Notes under the pieces: generated by a model | What the model was told of the DNA's origin: nothing | Databases searched by the model: none | The model's input: only the letters and a program-made list of their open reading frames with translations | Shown here: positions 10,313 to 19,364 of the stretch, in pieces | How the letters are laid out: the number at the start of each line of letters is the position of its first letter | Numbering within the stretch: position 1 is the stretch's first letter | Program-made: the position numbers and the translations under genes | Origin: Gammaproteobacteria bacterium | GTDB lineage: Bacteria > Pseudomonadota > Gammaproteobacteria > Xanthomonadales > SZUA-36 | Direction: 5' to 3' | DNA length: 33,395 nt | Assembly (NCBI GenBank): GCA_024275935.1 | Contig: JAJRYF010000143.1 | Coordinates: 1 to 33,395 of the forward strand

Positions 10313-11119
10313 TTAATGGGTGGACAATATTGGCTTGTTGCAGCGGTCCATTTTGGTTACTACCTGTCCGTTAAACTCTAATTGTGTTAACTCCAAAACT
10401 ACTTTGCGCTTGTTCTCTTTGCCGCTTTCATTGCGTACCACCATATAATCGAAATCTGGTGCCAACCAATTGTATTGATACTTTTTGCGCTTTTTATTGT
10501 ATGCCCGCTCAACCTTGATTGTTGGCAGGCAACCCAGTGCAGTTTTCAGGTTCTCAGCGGCAATCACCCGATAGTTTTTGGCTTCTATTTGGTCCTTATC
10601 CACAATTGAAAGATTTATATCAGTTTGTCCGGTGGCAACAGCGCGCTGTAAAGATAATAGAAATGTAAATGGGTCGTTAGTTCCGGGGATAAGTTCCAGC
10701 TTATTATCCTCGCCTTTGGTGCTCACTGTAACTATATTGGCTGGCCAATCAAATGCGGCATCCCAGCGATCATTTTTACCCAAAAATTTGAGGTGATGCT
10801 TGAATGTTAAAGGTAGCGGCTGACCCTGATTCCACAGGAACTCGCTGGTTTCTACAGTTTTGGCCCGTAAGAATAGTGCTATACCCCTGACACCATCGGC
10901 ATTGAGAGTATATCGATAACGATCGTCACCTAATGCTTCCAGGGTTGCCTCCGGAGTGCTTTGTAGTGAGCCGTTATAGGTGAGCTTGAAAGTAGCTGTG
11001 TACGGGTTTATTTCAGCAAGGCTATCATCAGCTATCGTCAGTTGCAGCTTAGTCAGTGCCAGCAGCACGCAGATAGCCAGCAGCGGCCAGCGTGAAAGGG
11101 TTTTTGTAAGTCTTTTCAT
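10313..11119 (-). CDS. Exported DUF3108 family protein
   Basis: A 268-residue exported protein of unknown function. It has a signal peptide (basic MKRLTKTLSRW, then LLAICVLLALTKLQLTIA). The mature part is beta-rich, with the DUF3108 landmarks NPYTATFKLTYNGS, YRYTLNADGVRGIALFLRAK and a C-terminal TIKVERAYNKKRKKYQYNWLAPDFDYM. DUF3108 genes downstream of purN are a known arrangement in pseudomonads and relatives. The start codon lies 71 bases inside the end of purN in another frame; it cannot be moved downstream without losing the signal peptide. Family membership is fairly sure, function is not. Confidence 0.82.
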   Translation of the reverse strand: MKRLTKTLSRWPLLAICVLLALTKLQLTIADDSLAEINPYTATFKLTYNGSLQSTPEATLEALGDDRYRYTLNADGVRGIALFLRAKTVETSEFLWNQGQPLPLTFKHHLKFLGKNDRWDAAFDWPANIVTVSTKGEDNKLELIPGTNDPFTFLLSLQRAVATGQTDINLSIVDKDQIEAKNYRVIAAENLKTALGCLPTIKVERAYNKKRKKYQYNWLAPDFDYMVVRNESGKENKRKVVLELTQLEFNGQVVTKMDRCNKPILSTH

Positions 11120-11723
11120 CGACTACCAGCATAGCACTTTTGCTCTTAACTGTGTGTTCCCGAAACAACCTTAATGTGGCTACCATTAGCTTGTGTTCAA
11201 ACGGTTGCAGGCGGGCAGCCAAAGTATAGGCAGTGTCTGAGGCTTGTACAGGTAAGCGAATTTGACTGATAACTGTTCCAGCATCCAGTTCGGCGGTAAC
11301 GAAGTGAATGCTGGCACCGTATTCAAGGTCACCCGCCGCCAGTGCTCTGTTGTAAGTATCTAGCCCCGGGTATTTTGGGAGCAGGGAAGGGTGTAGATTG
11401 ATTATTTTATTGGTTAATTGGGCGACCAGGGATGCTCCCAGAATTCGCATAAACCCAGCAAGAATAATCAGGTCTGGTTGGCAACTATCAATTAAGCGTA
11501 ATAATTCCAAGTCGTAGTGTGCTCGGTCGGTAAAATCGCGGGCCTGGATGCACTTACTTGAAATGCCCGCAGCCTTAGCCACCTTCAAACCCTCAGCCTG
11601 AGGTTTGTCACTGATTACGGTGATGATCTCAAGTGGTAATTCAGCGCTATCTCTGGCTTTGATCATGGCGGCAAGATTGCTTCCGCGCCCGGAGATCAAA
11701 ACTACGCAACGAAGTGGCTTCAT
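11049..11723 (-). CDS. purN: Phosphoribosylglycinamide formyltransferase PurN
   Basis: PurN uses 10-formyl-tetrahydrofolate to formylate GAR, the third step of purine synthesis. Motifs visible are VVLISGRGSNLAAMI (GAR phosphate binding), the catalytic NLHPSLLPKYPG (Asn and His), and HFVTAELDAGTVISQ (catalytic Asp). I choose ATG 11721-11723 (224 residues), five bases past the purM stop; a TTG at 11732 would overlap purM. The C-terminus is about ten residues longer than usual and overlaps the DUF3108 signal peptide coding region by 71 bases. The order purM-purN is conserved in the gammaproteobacteria. Confidence 0.96.
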   Translation of the reverse strand: MKPLRCVVLISGRGSNLAAMIKARDSAELPLEIITVISDKPQAEGLKVAKAAGISSKCIQARDFTDRAHYDLELLRLIDSCQPDLIILAGFMRILGASLVAQLTNKIINLHPSLLPKYPGLDTYNRALAAGDLEYGASIHFVTAELDAGTVISQIRLPVQASDTAYTLAARLQPFEHKLMVATLRLFREHTVKSKSAMLVVDEKTYKNPFTLAAAGYLRAAGTD

Positions 11724-11728
11724 GGTGC

Positions 11729-12808
11729 TCAATCCAGGCCCAGATACTCTATTCCAGGTTCAGAGTTTGCAGTTACAACGCTACCAATAATAGTCGCTGA
11801 CTCACCCAGACTTATAGCCGACCTACAGACATCTGCTGCCAGTTCTTCCGCAACCACCAGTACCAGTCCGATACCGGAATTAAATGTGCGCAACATTTCC
11901 AGCTGTGAAATGTTGCCGTTTTCCTGTAGCCAACGGAAAACTGCTGGTTGTTGCCAGCTATCCAGGTTTATTTTAATTCCGCAGCCTGGGGGCAGCACTC
12001 GCACAATATTTTCGGTCAGGCCACCACCAGTGATATGGGCGATTCCGGCAATTGGATATTGTTCCAGTAATTTATGGGTGTTTCTTATGTAAATTCTAGT
12101 AGGTGCTAACAGCGCTTCTGCAAGGTTGCTGTCAGTGCCCTCAAGGGGGGCGCTGAGGTCGGCATTACAAAACTCAAGTACTTTGCGAATTAGCGAATAA
12201 CCATTTGAGTGGGGGCCGCTGCTACCCAGGCCAATTAGAGCAAATCCGGGGCGAATATTACTACCATCTATAAGTTTGGATTTTTCGACTACCCCTACAG
12301 TAAAGCCAGCAAGATCGTACTCGCCTACCGGGTACATACCCGGCATTTCGGCGGTCTCGCCGCCGGTTAGAGCGCAACCTGCCTGTCTGCAACCCTCGGC
12401 AATGCCTTCTACCACTGTTGCTGCTTGTTCAATATCAAGCTTGCCACAGGCTAGATAGTCAAGAAAAAATAATGGTTCAGCGCCGCTGGCGAGAATATCG
12501 TTTACGCACATAGCGACTAAATCAATGCCAATGGTGTCGTGGCGTTGGAGTTGTCGTGCCAGCATTAGCTTGGTGCCGACCCCATCGGTACCTGAGATCA
12601 GGATTGGCTGTTTGTATTTTTCCAGGTCCAGCTCAAATAGTGCGCCAAAGCCGCCAATGCCAGAAATAACTCCGGCCGTACGGGTAGACTTTACGGCAGG
12701 TTTTATCCTTTCAACAAAGGCATTGCCGACGTCAATATCAACCCCGGAGGAGCGATAATCAAGGGTTTTTGAGGTGGGTTCTATAGAGCCCTTGTTTTTA
12801 TTTCCCAT
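11729..12808 (-). CDS. purM: Phosphoribosylformylglycinamidine cyclo-ligase PurM
   Basis: PurM closes the imidazole ring of AIR in purine synthesis with ATP. The protein shows [21 protein letters not shown] at the N-terminus, [13 protein letters not shown], the glycine-rich [15 protein letters not shown] and [12 protein letters not shown], all characteristic. I place the start at ATG 12806-12808 (359 residues), preceded by GGAAGG at suitable spacing. A frame extension of 33 residues upstream has no family match and would run past the divergent promoter region. It heads a minus-strand unit with purN, DUF3108 and probably the M48 gene. Confidence 0.97.
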   Translation of the reverse strand: MGNKNKGSIEPTSKTLDYRSSGVDIDVGNAFVERIKPAVKSTRTAGVISGIGGFGALFELDLEKYKQPILISGTDGVGTKLMLARQLQRHDTIGIDLVAMCVNDILASGAEPLFFLDYLACGKLDIEQAATVVEGIAEGCRQAGCALTGGETAEMPGMYPVGEYDLAGFTVGVVEKSKLIDGSNIRPGFALIGLGSSGPHSNGYSLIRKVLEFCNADLSAPLEGTDSNLAEALLAPTRIYIRNTHKLLEQYPIAGIAHITGGGLTENIVRVLPPGCGIKINLDSWQQPAVFRWLQENGNISQLEMLRTFNSGIGLVLVVAEELAADVCRSAISLGESATIIGSVVTANSEPGIEYLGLD

Positions 12809-12880
12809 TAAGCCTTCCCGGTAACCAAGCTGGAGGTGATTTTCAACTGTTGTATATGGTATCTTATTGTATATTAGAGA

Positions 12881-14017
12881 ATGAAAGTTTTGGGAATGGT
12901 TATGCAAAAAGAGCAGGTTTCAACAAGCCGCAGCCGGGGGAATGTGGTGGTGGTCGCTAGCAGAGGCTTTTGCCTATGTGTAGGCGCTGTTTTACTGGGT
13001 CTTGCTTACGGCACACTATATGCTCAAGAAATTGACCCCTACACGGTTGAGGTTGAGGTTGCAGCGCGCACGCAGGCAGCATTAGATGGAGTGTTACCCC
13101 AGGCTCTGGATGCAGTGCTGGTCAAGCTCTCCGGGCAGCGTCAGGCCTCAGCTATGGGCGCATTTAACGCAGAACTGAAGAGTTGGGTGGAGCGTTATGG
13201 GTATCGCAGTTCTAAATTTGCAATTGATGGGGGTGAGCTGAGGAAAGTTTTGCATGCGGTGATCAGTTTCCAACCTGGGCCAGTAAATCATGCCAGGGCC
13301 AGCTTAGGCTTGCCTAGCTGGGTGGGGGAGCGACCGCGACTAGCACTTTGGGTTGCGGTAGATTATAGCGGTGAGCGTGAATTTTTGCCGGAAGGGGCCG
13401 AATACGCCCGCTTCGTGCTTCAGGACAATGCTTCGCGGCGGGGTGTACATCTTGAGCTGCCGGAGATGGTTGTTGATGGGGAAGTCATCGAGGAGGCTCC
13501 AAAGCTGGCCGATATATGGGGTGGGTTCACTGAGCAGTTGAGCCCTTTTGCCCAATCTCTAGGTGCGGATACAACCGTGCTGGCAGCCGCTAGTCACAAG
13601 TTAAACGGCTGGCAGGTGCGCTGGAACTTCAAGTCCAAACATGGAGCCGGCTCATTTACTTCAATCGGAACATCACTGGATGAGGCTCTGGGAGAAGGTC
13701 TGAATTTGGCTATTGACCAGATTGCAGCCCCCGAGGTAGTGGCGGTGTCCGATCAAGGTCAGTGGCGCGAATCTATTGATATTTTACATTTGCCAGATGC
13801 TACCGCATATCACCAGCTTATGGGTATTCTCAGCCAACAGCGATTGGTAAACTCGGTTCAGCTTGAATCTGCCAGCAGTCAGAAGTTGCGACTGATATTG
13901 GTGCTTAACACCTCACCGGAGATAGTTTGGGGCGAGCTTGATAGCGAAACCAGGCTAGCATATATTGGTGCCGGTGTCGGTGGGGTTGCCGCTGTATTTG
14001 AGTACCAGACTGAGTAG
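12881..14017 (+). CDS. DUF2066 domain-containing exported protein
   Basis: A 378-residue protein of unknown function. A hydrophobic stretch ([19 protein letters not shown], about residues 30-48) looks like a late signal peptide ending before [22 protein letters not shown], the usual DUF2066 opening. [16 protein letters not shown] and [20 protein letters not shown] are further family features. The long basic n-region suggests the true start may be ATG 12902 rather than 12881. DUF2066 genes between purM and a CDP-alcohol transferase/hda group are a known order in Pseudomonas-like genomes. The next gene follows after 3 bases, so it leads a plus-strand operon. Confidence 0.85.
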   Translation: MKVLGMVMQKEQVSTSRSRGNVVVVASRGFCLCVGAVLLGLAYGTLYAQEIDPYTVEVEVAARTQAALDGVLPQALDAVLVKLSGQRQASAMGAFNAELKSWVERYGYRSSKFAIDGGELRKVLHAVISFQPGPVNHARASLGLPSWVGERPRLALWVAVDYSGEREFLPEGAEYARFVLQDNASRRGVHLELPEMVVDGEVIEEAPKLADIWGGFTEQLSPFAQSLGADTTVLAAASHKLNGWQVRWNFKSKHGAGSFTSIGTSLDEALGEGLNLAIDQIAAPEVVAVSDQGQWRESIDILHLPDATAYHQLMGILSQQRLVNSVQLESASSQKLRLILVLNTSPEIVWGELDSETRLAYIGAGVGGVAAVFEYQTE

Positions 14018-14020
14018 TTT

Positions 14021-14620
14021 ATGTTGCGTAGCTTACCCAATATTTTGACAATATTTCGTATTCTGTCAGTAGCCCCACTGGTTTATTGGCTATTGAACGG
14101 AAGCTATTTCTCGGCTTTGATTTTAGCCTTGGTCGCGGGCTTCACAGACCTATTAGATGGCTTGTTAGCGCGGAAGTTTAACTGGACATCCCGTTTTGGT
14201 GGGATTATTGACCCGCTCGCGGATAAATTGATGCTTGTGAGTTTAACGCTGGTCTTAGCATATATTGGCGAATTCCCGATCTGGTTAGCGGTGCTGGTAT
14301 TGCTTAGAGATGTTGTAATTGTGATTGGTGGCGTGGCTTATCAGCGTTGGGTTGGTAAAGTAGATGTATCACCCTTTCGTTTAAGTAAGTGGAATACTGC
14401 GTTACAAATTCTGCTGGTATTGTTTGTAATGCTGCGCTTAAACGCATACCAAATACAATTAGCCGGGGTTGAACTTATTGTGACCATAGAGTATCTGTTG
14501 ATTTGGGTGGTAGCCTTAACTACTGTTCTGAGTGGCCTGCAGTATGTAATAGTTTGGGGTGGCCGGGCTAAGCGGGAAATGCAAATAAAAGCGGAAGCAT
14601 CTGAGAGGTTGGAGCAATAG
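14021..14620 (+). CDS. CDP-alcohol phosphatidyltransferase family protein
   Basis: An inner-membrane enzyme that joins an alcohol to a CDP-diacylglycerol-type donor. The 199-residue protein has about six membrane segments. It carries the complete signature D-x2-DG-x2-AR-x8-G-x3-D-x3-D at Asp43 to Asp68 (TDLLDGLLARKF, then GGIIDPLADKL). The alcohol substrate cannot be read: PgsA-like (glycerol-3-phosphate) and cardiolipin-synthase-like roles are both possible. It lies 3 bases after DUF2066 and 3 bases before the AI-2E gene, in an operon ending with hda. The C-terminal tail (KREMQIKAEASERLEQ) is charged and cytoplasmic. Confidence 0.9.
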   Translation: MLRSLPNILTIFRILSVAPLVYWLLNGSYFSALILALVAGFTDLLDGLLARKFNWTSRFGGIIDPLADKLMLVSLTLVLAYIGEFPIWLAVLVLLRDVVIVIGGVAYQRWVGKVDVSPFRLSKWNTALQILLVLFVMLRLNAYQIQLAGVELIVTIEYLLIWVVALTTVLSGLQYVIVWGGRAKREMQIKAEASERLEQ

Positions 14621-14623
14621 TAA

Positions 14624-15727
14624 ATGGCTAGCGGTACACCACAGAAAATGACTGATTCACAAAAATGGTTGATACTGGCAGTTGCTGTAGGACTGGTCTG
14701 GTTTTTGCGAGCTTTGGGCCCTGTGCTGACACCATTTGTGGTCTCGGCTATTCTGGCTTATCTGGGTGACCCACTAGCTGACCGCCTGGAAAAGTGGATG
14801 TCCAGGGGAATAGCAGTAGCGTTGGTTTTCTTGGTAATGACGCTAGTGTTAGTGTTGATTCTTTTGATCCTCGTGCCGTTATTGGAAAACCAGATAAGTT
14901 ACCTGATTTCTCAATTGCCGGTATACGCAGACTGGTTGCAAAATCAAGTATGGCCGTGGTTGCAGCAACGCTTTGGCTTGCAGGGTGTGGATCTGGGTGC
15001 TGATCAGTTTATGATCCTGATAAAAGAGAACTGGCGGCAAGCTGGTGGAATAGCAGCTTATGTACTCTCCGGTTTGACTCAATCGGGGATGGCATTTTTT
15101 GGTTTTATAGGTTTAATGTTCTTGATTCCGGTAATAACTTTTTATCTGTTAAGGGATTGGGACAAGTTGCTTTTAAGGTTGCGCAACTTGCTGCCGCGTT
15201 ATGCAGAACCAGTGATTAGTAAGCTGGCGGCTGAATCAGATGAAATGTTGGGTGCGTTTTTTCGTGGTCAAATTCTGGTAATGCTGGCTTTAGGGGTTAT
15301 ATATTCTATTGGCTTATCTTTGCTGGGTTTAAAGTTAGCGGTGTTAATAGGGCTTGTGGCCGGACTTTTAAGCATAGTGCCGTATCTTGGTTTTGCAGTT
15401 GGCCTGATCGCCGCGCTGATAGCGGTGGTGGTGCAATATGGTGATTTGTTGCATATTTTCCTGGTTCTGGGAGTGTTTGTTGTTGGTCAGTTGCTTGAAG
15501 GCATGGTGTTAACCCCATGGCTGGTTGGAGATAGAATTGGCTTGCATCCGGTAGTGGTCATTTTTGCAGTGCTTGCTGGTGCCCAACTATTTGGTTTTAT
15601 TGGAATGCTGTTGGCATTACCAGTTGCGGCAGTCCTCAATGTTTTACTTCGTCATGTCAGCTACCTATACCGGGATAGTAATTTGTTCGATCGTGAGACT
15701 AAGAAAATCAAGCTCGAGAAGCCATGA
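14624..15727 (+). CDS. AI-2E/PerM family membrane protein
   Basis: A 367-residue polytopic inner-membrane protein of the AI-2E (UPF0118/PerM) family. Members have been linked to autoinducer export or Na+/H+ exchange, so the substrate is open. It has an N-terminal membrane hairpin and a central amphipathic domain (residues ~85-150: ISYLISQLPVYADWLQNQVWPWLQQRF). A C-terminal four-helix part includes FRGQILVMLALGVIYSIGLSLLG and the conserved GIMLALPVAA-like segment FIGMLLALPVAAVLNVLLRH. It is probably translated from ATG 14624, with an alternative ATG at 14648. Its stop overlaps hda by 4 bases (ATGA). Confidence 0.9.
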   Translation: MASGTPQKMTDSQKWLILAVAVGLVWFLRALGPVLTPFVVSAILAYLGDPLADRLEKWMSRGIAVALVFLVMTLVLVLILLILVPLLENQISYLISQLPVYADWLQNQVWPWLQQRFGLQGVDLGADQFMILIKENWRQAGGIAAYVLSGLTQSGMAFFGFIGLMFLIPVITFYLLRDWDKLLLRLRNLLPRYAEPVISKLAAESDEMLGAFFRGQILVMLALGVIYSIGLSLLGLKLAVLIGLVAGLLSIVPYLGFAVGLIAALIAVVVQYGDLLHIFLVLGVFVVGQLLEGMVLTPWLVGDRIGLHPVVVIFAVLAGAQLFGFIGMLLALPVAAVLNVLLRHVSYLYRDSNLFDRETKKIKLEKP

Positions 15728-16449
15728 CCGAATCGCCGCAAATTCCATTGTCATTCCGCCCCCGCAAGAATGACAACTTTGAGGATTTTGTGATTGGTGA
15801 AAACCAGGTTGCTGTAGCGGCCGTACGGCAGTTAATTGAGCCGACACTGGATAATCCTGCTAGTGTGATTTACCTCAAAGGTGATGCCGGTAGTGGTAAG
15901 TCCCTCTTGCTTAATGCTGCTTGTAACCGGGCCCGAGAGCTGGGTCAGTCAGCTATTTATTTACCACTGAAGCATCTATTATCCAAGCCTGCGCCGCCCC
16001 GGGAAATCACCGGAGCCGATGTGCTTTGTATAGATGATGTTGAAGCGATGGCAGCTAATGATTCTTGGGAACTGTTTGTTTTTCACTTGCTCAATCAACT
16101 GCGCTCCAGCAATACTCGGGTATTATTAGCTGGCAGGCAAGGACCAGAGCACTCAGGCATTGTATTGCCGGATTTGCAATCAAGACTGGCCTGGGGAGAA
16201 GTGTTTGGGCTTAAAGTGCTAACCGATATAGATAAAAAAGTCGTTCTGCGGAAGTATGCTAGCGCGCACGGGGTAGAGGTAGTAGATGAAGTATTAAATT
16301 ATCTATTACGCTATGGACGGCGAGATATGAAGTACTTGCTGGCAACATTAAATGAACTACAGCAAGCAGCATTTTCCAGCAAAAGAGCGCCAACTGTGCC
16401 ATTATTACGCACTGTAATTAAGCAGCAAAATCACAACAATAAGGAGTAA
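15724..16449 (+). CDS. hda: DnaA regulatory inactivator Hda
   Basis: Hda binds the DNA-loaded sliding clamp and stimulates hydrolysis of DnaA-bound ATP, limiting re-initiation. The 241-residue AAA+ protein is DnaA-like without the DNA-binding domain IV. It has an N-terminal clamp-binding motif QIPLSF (residues 6-11), Walker A LKGDAGSGKS (51-60), Walker B VLCIDDVEAM, and a C-terminal lid ending DMKYLLATLNELQQAAFSSKRAPTVPLLR. The ATGA overlap with the AI-2E gene implies coupled translation; this pairing is common in Pseudomonas-like genomes. Confidence 0.95.
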   Translation: MTESPQIPLSFRPRKNDNFEDFVIGENQVAVAAVRQLIEPTLDNPASVIYLKGDAGSGKSLLLNAACNRARELGQSAIYLPLKHLLSKPAPPREITGADVLCIDDVEAMAANDSWELFVFHLLNQLRSSNTRVLLAGRQGPEHSGIVLPDLQSRLAWGEVFGLKVLTDIDKKVVLRKYASAHGVEVVDEVLNYLLRYGRRDMKYLLATLNELQQAAFSSKRAPTVPLLRTVIKQQNHNNKE

Positions 16450-16453
16450 TACT

Positions 16454-17227
16454 ATGCTTAGTAAGTTAGAAATCACCCGTAATTGGCTACCGCGATACAC
16501 CGGCATGCCGTTAGACAAATTTGGTAAGTATATTCTGCTGACAAACTTTGATTTTTATGTGCATCAATTTGCCAAACAGTTCTCGACTGAAATTTATGGT
16601 GAAGGCAGGCCGATGCAAGCAGCCACTAATGGCGATGGCTTAACTATCATAAACTTTGGTATTGGCTCATCTAATGCGGCCACAATTATGGATCTGCTCA
16701 CAGCCGTTCAACCGCGCGGGGTTTTATTCTTAGGTAAGTGCGGGGGGCTAAAGAAATCTTCGGAGCTTGGTCACTTTATTTTACCTATCGCCGCTATTAG
16801 AGGGGAGGGTACCAGTGACGATTATTTCCCCAGTGCAGTGCCAGCCCTACCTTCATTCAAATTACATAAGTTCGTGTCTGACAAAATCCTTGATAAAGAT
16901 CTGGATTATCGTACTGGAGTGATTTATACCACCAACAGACGAGTTTGGGAACATGACCTGGATTTTCATAAACGCTTGCATGATATGACCTGTATCGGTA
17001 TTGATATGGAAACGGCAACCATCTTTATAGTTGGTCATTCCAATGAAATTGCTAGAGGGGCACTACTGTTGGTTTCAGATGTTCCCGTCACCCCTGACGG
17101 GGTTAAAACTGAAGCCTCAGATACCGCTGTTACCGCTAATTGGGCAGATTTGCATTTGCAGTTAGGTATTGAGGCTATGACTGATCTTGGGCTGAAAGGC
17201 GAGAGAATTAAACATTTTCGTTATTAA
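16454..17227 (+). CDS. AMP nucleosidase-like protein, short form (nucleoside phosphorylase fold)
   Basis: Probably hydrolyses AMP to adenine and ribose-5-phosphate, or a related purine nucleotide. The 257 residues form a single PNP/UDP-type domain. Key segments are NWLPRYTGMPLDKFGKYILLTNF at the N-terminus, INFGIGSSNAATIMDLL, the ribose-binding IGIDMETATIFIVG, and LLVSDVPVTPDGVKT with the catalytic Asp. It lacks the N-terminal regulatory domain of E. coli Amn (484 residues), resembling the short form I know mainly from Bacteroidetes. A clear AAGGAG sits before ATG 16454. It follows hda by 4 bases. Substrate is inferred from family resemblance. Confidence 0.82.
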   Translation: MLSKLEITRNWLPRYTGMPLDKFGKYILLTNFDFYVHQFAKQFSTEIYGEGRPMQAATNGDGLTIINFGIGSSNAATIMDLLTAVQPRGVLFLGKCGGLKKSSELGHFILPIAAIRGEGTSDDYFPSAVPALPSFKLHKFVSDKILDKDLDYRTGVIYTTNRRVWEHDLDFHKRLHDMTCIGIDMETATIFIVGHSNEIARGALLLVSDVPVTPDGVKTEASDTAVTANWADLHLQLGIEAMTDLGLKGERIKHFRY

Positions 17228-17232
17228 GTTTG

Positions 17233-17249
17233 CACTTGCTATACAAGTG
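17233..17249 (+). terminator. Small hairpin just after the AMP nucleosidase-like gene
   Basis: CACTTG and CAAGTG form a perfect 6-bp stem around CTATA, starting 6 bases past the stop codon. It is followed by GTTTGTATC rather than a T-run, so it is at best a weak terminator or an mRNA 3'-end stabiliser. Confidence 0.35.
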
Positions 17250-17266
17250 GTTTGTATCAACCTGCC

Positions 17267-17343
17267 GGTGCGTTACGCTTGCGGCTAACACACCCTACAA
17301 AAACCATGTATATGTAGGGCGTGTCAAGCGCAGCGGACGCACC
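17267..17343. repeat. Long imperfect palindrome, MITE/REP-like intergenic repeat
   Basis: Left arm 17267-17299 (GGTGCGTTACGCTTGCGG... to ...CACCCTACA) and right arm 17313-17343 (TGTAGGGCGTGTC... to ...CGGACGCACC) are imperfect inverted copies around a 13-base centre. From general knowledge, GGTGCGTTACGC...CCCTACA palindromes occur as dispersed repeats in many bacterial genomes. It sits between two convergent genes, where it would also fold into a strong hairpin and could end transcription from both sides. Confidence 0.72.
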
Positions 17344-17375
17344 GTGAGTTTAAATTCCCGGTGCGGCTTAATGGC

Positions 17376-19118
17376 TTACTTGAGCTTATATTGCTGCTCA
17401 AAGACAATACCTTTATCAGTCAGGCTGGCTTTGAAAAATGTATCTTCGTACATATCCATTGATGCTTTGAAGATTTCCATGTCGGTAGTAGACATGTTCT
17501 CTGATTCTGGCATGATTTTGCTGATATGATCCATGAGTTGTACCAAAAGCTTGCTGCTCATTCCGAACGTAAAGAATTCTCCACTCTTGCTCTCACCGCC
17601 GCTGAGGAATGGTAGTAGCTGACTATCCATGCCCTCACCAAAAGCTATACCTAGTGCTGAGTCGCTCATAGCTGCCCAAGCAGGCTCTGTTATCGCGGCC
17701 ATTCCATCGAGTTTCAATACTTCTGGGTCACCACCAGGTGTGAGGTTCATGGCTGCAACGGCAGGTAAGAACATTTGCCCCATGCTGATAAGCATTTGCG
17801 GGTTGCTGGTGATGATTGAGAATAAAAATTTACCCTTTGGTATCGGATTCCCCTGGCCCATAATGCTCTCAAGATCAAGCTCATCTACGCCTACATTAAA
17901 ACCAAAAAGATTGCCCATGAGTGGTGGTAGCGGACGATTCAGCCCCTCGTAGGCGGCAGTATACATAGTATTCAGATGTGCAAGCTCGGCACACTGGTAT
18001 GGGTTTTGAGTTTTCTCTTTAGCCGTTGCCAATAACCACTCGCGTGCCTTCGCCAAGTTCATGGCAAAGCCAAAGCTGAAGGGGCTGCTAGAATAGCTAG
18101 TGTTTAAAACATTGTCGATAGTAAGCTGGTGTAGCTCTGAGGCGGTTTCTTTATCCAACTCAATTGATGCCTTGAGGTGCATCTCTTTGCGGTCAAGCTT
18201 ACTACTGCCGAAATGAATAAGCGGAACTGTTGCCACCATGGCTGTAATTTCAGCCTCGCAAACCGGGGTAATGGAAATGTCTTGAATTTTAAGTAACCCC
18301 CGGAAACTACTAGCTGCACTAGAGTTATCATTAAGGAACAAATTCATGAATTTCTCTGGTTTAAACCAGCCGCTAGAGTGATTTGTGTAACCGTTCTGGC
18401 GGTTAAACTTGGCTATTTTAGCACCAGCATCCATTGCATTATCAGGCTTTGACTGCCCGAGTATATTAGCCAGGGCCTCATCGATAAGGTTGCTTGGAAT
18501 GAGGCCGAAAGATACTTCTGCGGTGCCAATGCTGGCAATTAAGGTGATTTTCTCGTCGCCAACTTGCCAGTACTTCCTGCCATTCATCTCCTTTTCTGCT
18601 GGGGTTTCTCCAGCAGCTGCGAATGCCTTGTCTAAGGTGGAGCGTAATGCCTGCGGATCAAGAATACTCATGCGCGCAACTGGAAAAGGTCCAAGTCCAT
18701 AGACGACTGATTGAGCAGTAGGATCAAGGCCCAGGTTCTTCAAGCCTTCAATACTAAGGTTATCAGCGTATTGATTTAACAACGAGGCTGCAAAGGCTTT
18801 AATATCAAAGCTTGAGCCAGTTGTCAGTGCGGTCGACTCAGCACCTGCCTCATCGTCAGTAGTGCTTGCTTTTAGCATTTCATTCAGAAACTCTTGCATA
18901 TTACCAATCATTGGCTTTGTGCTTGCCAGCGATGCTTCTATCCAGGCCTCAGGCGGTCCCTCTAAAGATGCCATAAGGTATGGAGTATCAGCAGGTACAA
19001 AGGCGAATAAATCACTGTTGGTGGTAGCCGCTTTCGGTTCGGCGGCGCTATTATCACTATCACATGAGCTTAAGAAAAAAGCAGTAGACAGGATTAATAT
19101 ATATAGATAGTTTTTCAT
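17376..19118 (-). CDS. Large lipoprotein of unknown function (DUF3352-like opening)
   Basis: A 580-residue protein I do not recognise with confidence. It has a lipoprotein signal (LILSTAFFLSSC, Cys19), then an acidic/Ala-rich linker. The mature protein opens DLFAFVPADTPYLMASLEGPP, a pattern seen in DUF3352-type proteins and in other large proteobacterial lipoproteins. The rest is regular alpha/beta with no catalytic motif visible. Two cysteines occur around the middle (ITPVCEAE and PYQCAELAH). GAGG upstream of ATG 19116-19118 is an acceptable Shine-Dalgarno. It is monocistronic: a convergent repeat lies downstream, and an 8-bp palindrome lies just upstream that may regulate it. An envelope location is likely, the role unknown. 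Confidence 0.75.
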   Translation of the reverse strand: MKNYLYILILSTAFFLSSCDSDNSAAEPKAATTNSDLFAFVPADTPYLMASLEGPPEAWIEASLASTKPMIGNMQEFLNEMLKASTTDDEAGAESTALTTGSSFDIKAFAASLLNQYADNLSIEGLKNLGLDPTAQSVVYGLGPFPVARMSILDPQALRSTLDKAFAAAGETPAEKEMNGRKYWQVGDEKITLIASIGTAEVSFGLIPSNLIDEALANILGQSKPDNAMDAGAKIAKFNRQNGYTNHSSGWFKPEKFMNLFLNDNSSAASSFRGLLKIQDISITPVCEAEITAMVATVPLIHFGSSKLDRKEMHLKASIELDKETASELHQLTIDNVLNTSYSSSPFSFGFAMNLAKAREWLLATAKEKTQNPYQCAELAHLNTMYTAAYEGLNRPLPPLMGNLFGFNVGVDELDLESIMGQGNPIPKGKFLFSIITSNPQMLISMGQMFLPAVAAMNLTPGGDPEVLKLDGMAAITEPAWAAMSDSALGIAFGEGMDSQLLPFLSGGESKSGEFFTFGMSSKLLVQLMDHISKIMPESENMSTTDMEIFKASMDMYEDTFFKASLTDKGIVFEQQYKLK

Positions 19119-19140
19119 TTAATTAACCTCTTTCAGATTG

Positions 19141-19162
19141 GTGTTATAGTGAGGTATAACAC
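19141..19162. promoter_or_regulatory. Perfect 8-bp inverted repeat upstream of the large lipoprotein gene
   Basis: GTGTTATA, a 6-base centre GTGAGG, and TATAACAC form an exact inverted repeat ending about 22 bases before the lipoprotein start codon (transcribed leftward). It could be an operator or a 5'-UTR hairpin next to the ribosome binding site. I see no convincing -35/-10 pair to place it relative to a promoter. Confidence 0.45.
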
Positions 19163-19320
19163 TAGGCGCATGCTTTGCCAATATAATAATTGAAATTTAG
19201 TCCAAAGCGCAGGGTTGTAAATATCTTTGACAAGCAACTAGAACTACCGCTATTTTGACACACTAGTAGTTATCATAACAGTGCCATTGGTAATTTCTAA
19301 GCAGTTAATTCCAGGGCAAG

Positions 19321-19345
19321 CACCGCCCGCCGTTCCGGGACGGTG
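19321..19345 (-). terminator. GC-rich hairpin downstream of pntB
   Basis: CACCG-CCCG and CGGG-A-CGGTG pair around CCGTTC, giving a 9-bp GC-rich stem with one unpaired A, 20 bases beyond the pntB stop. No T-run follows in either direction, so it may protect the mRNA end or act with Rho rather than as a classical intrinsic terminator. Confidence 0.45.
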
Positions 19346-19364
19346 AATTTACTTCCTTGCCAAA

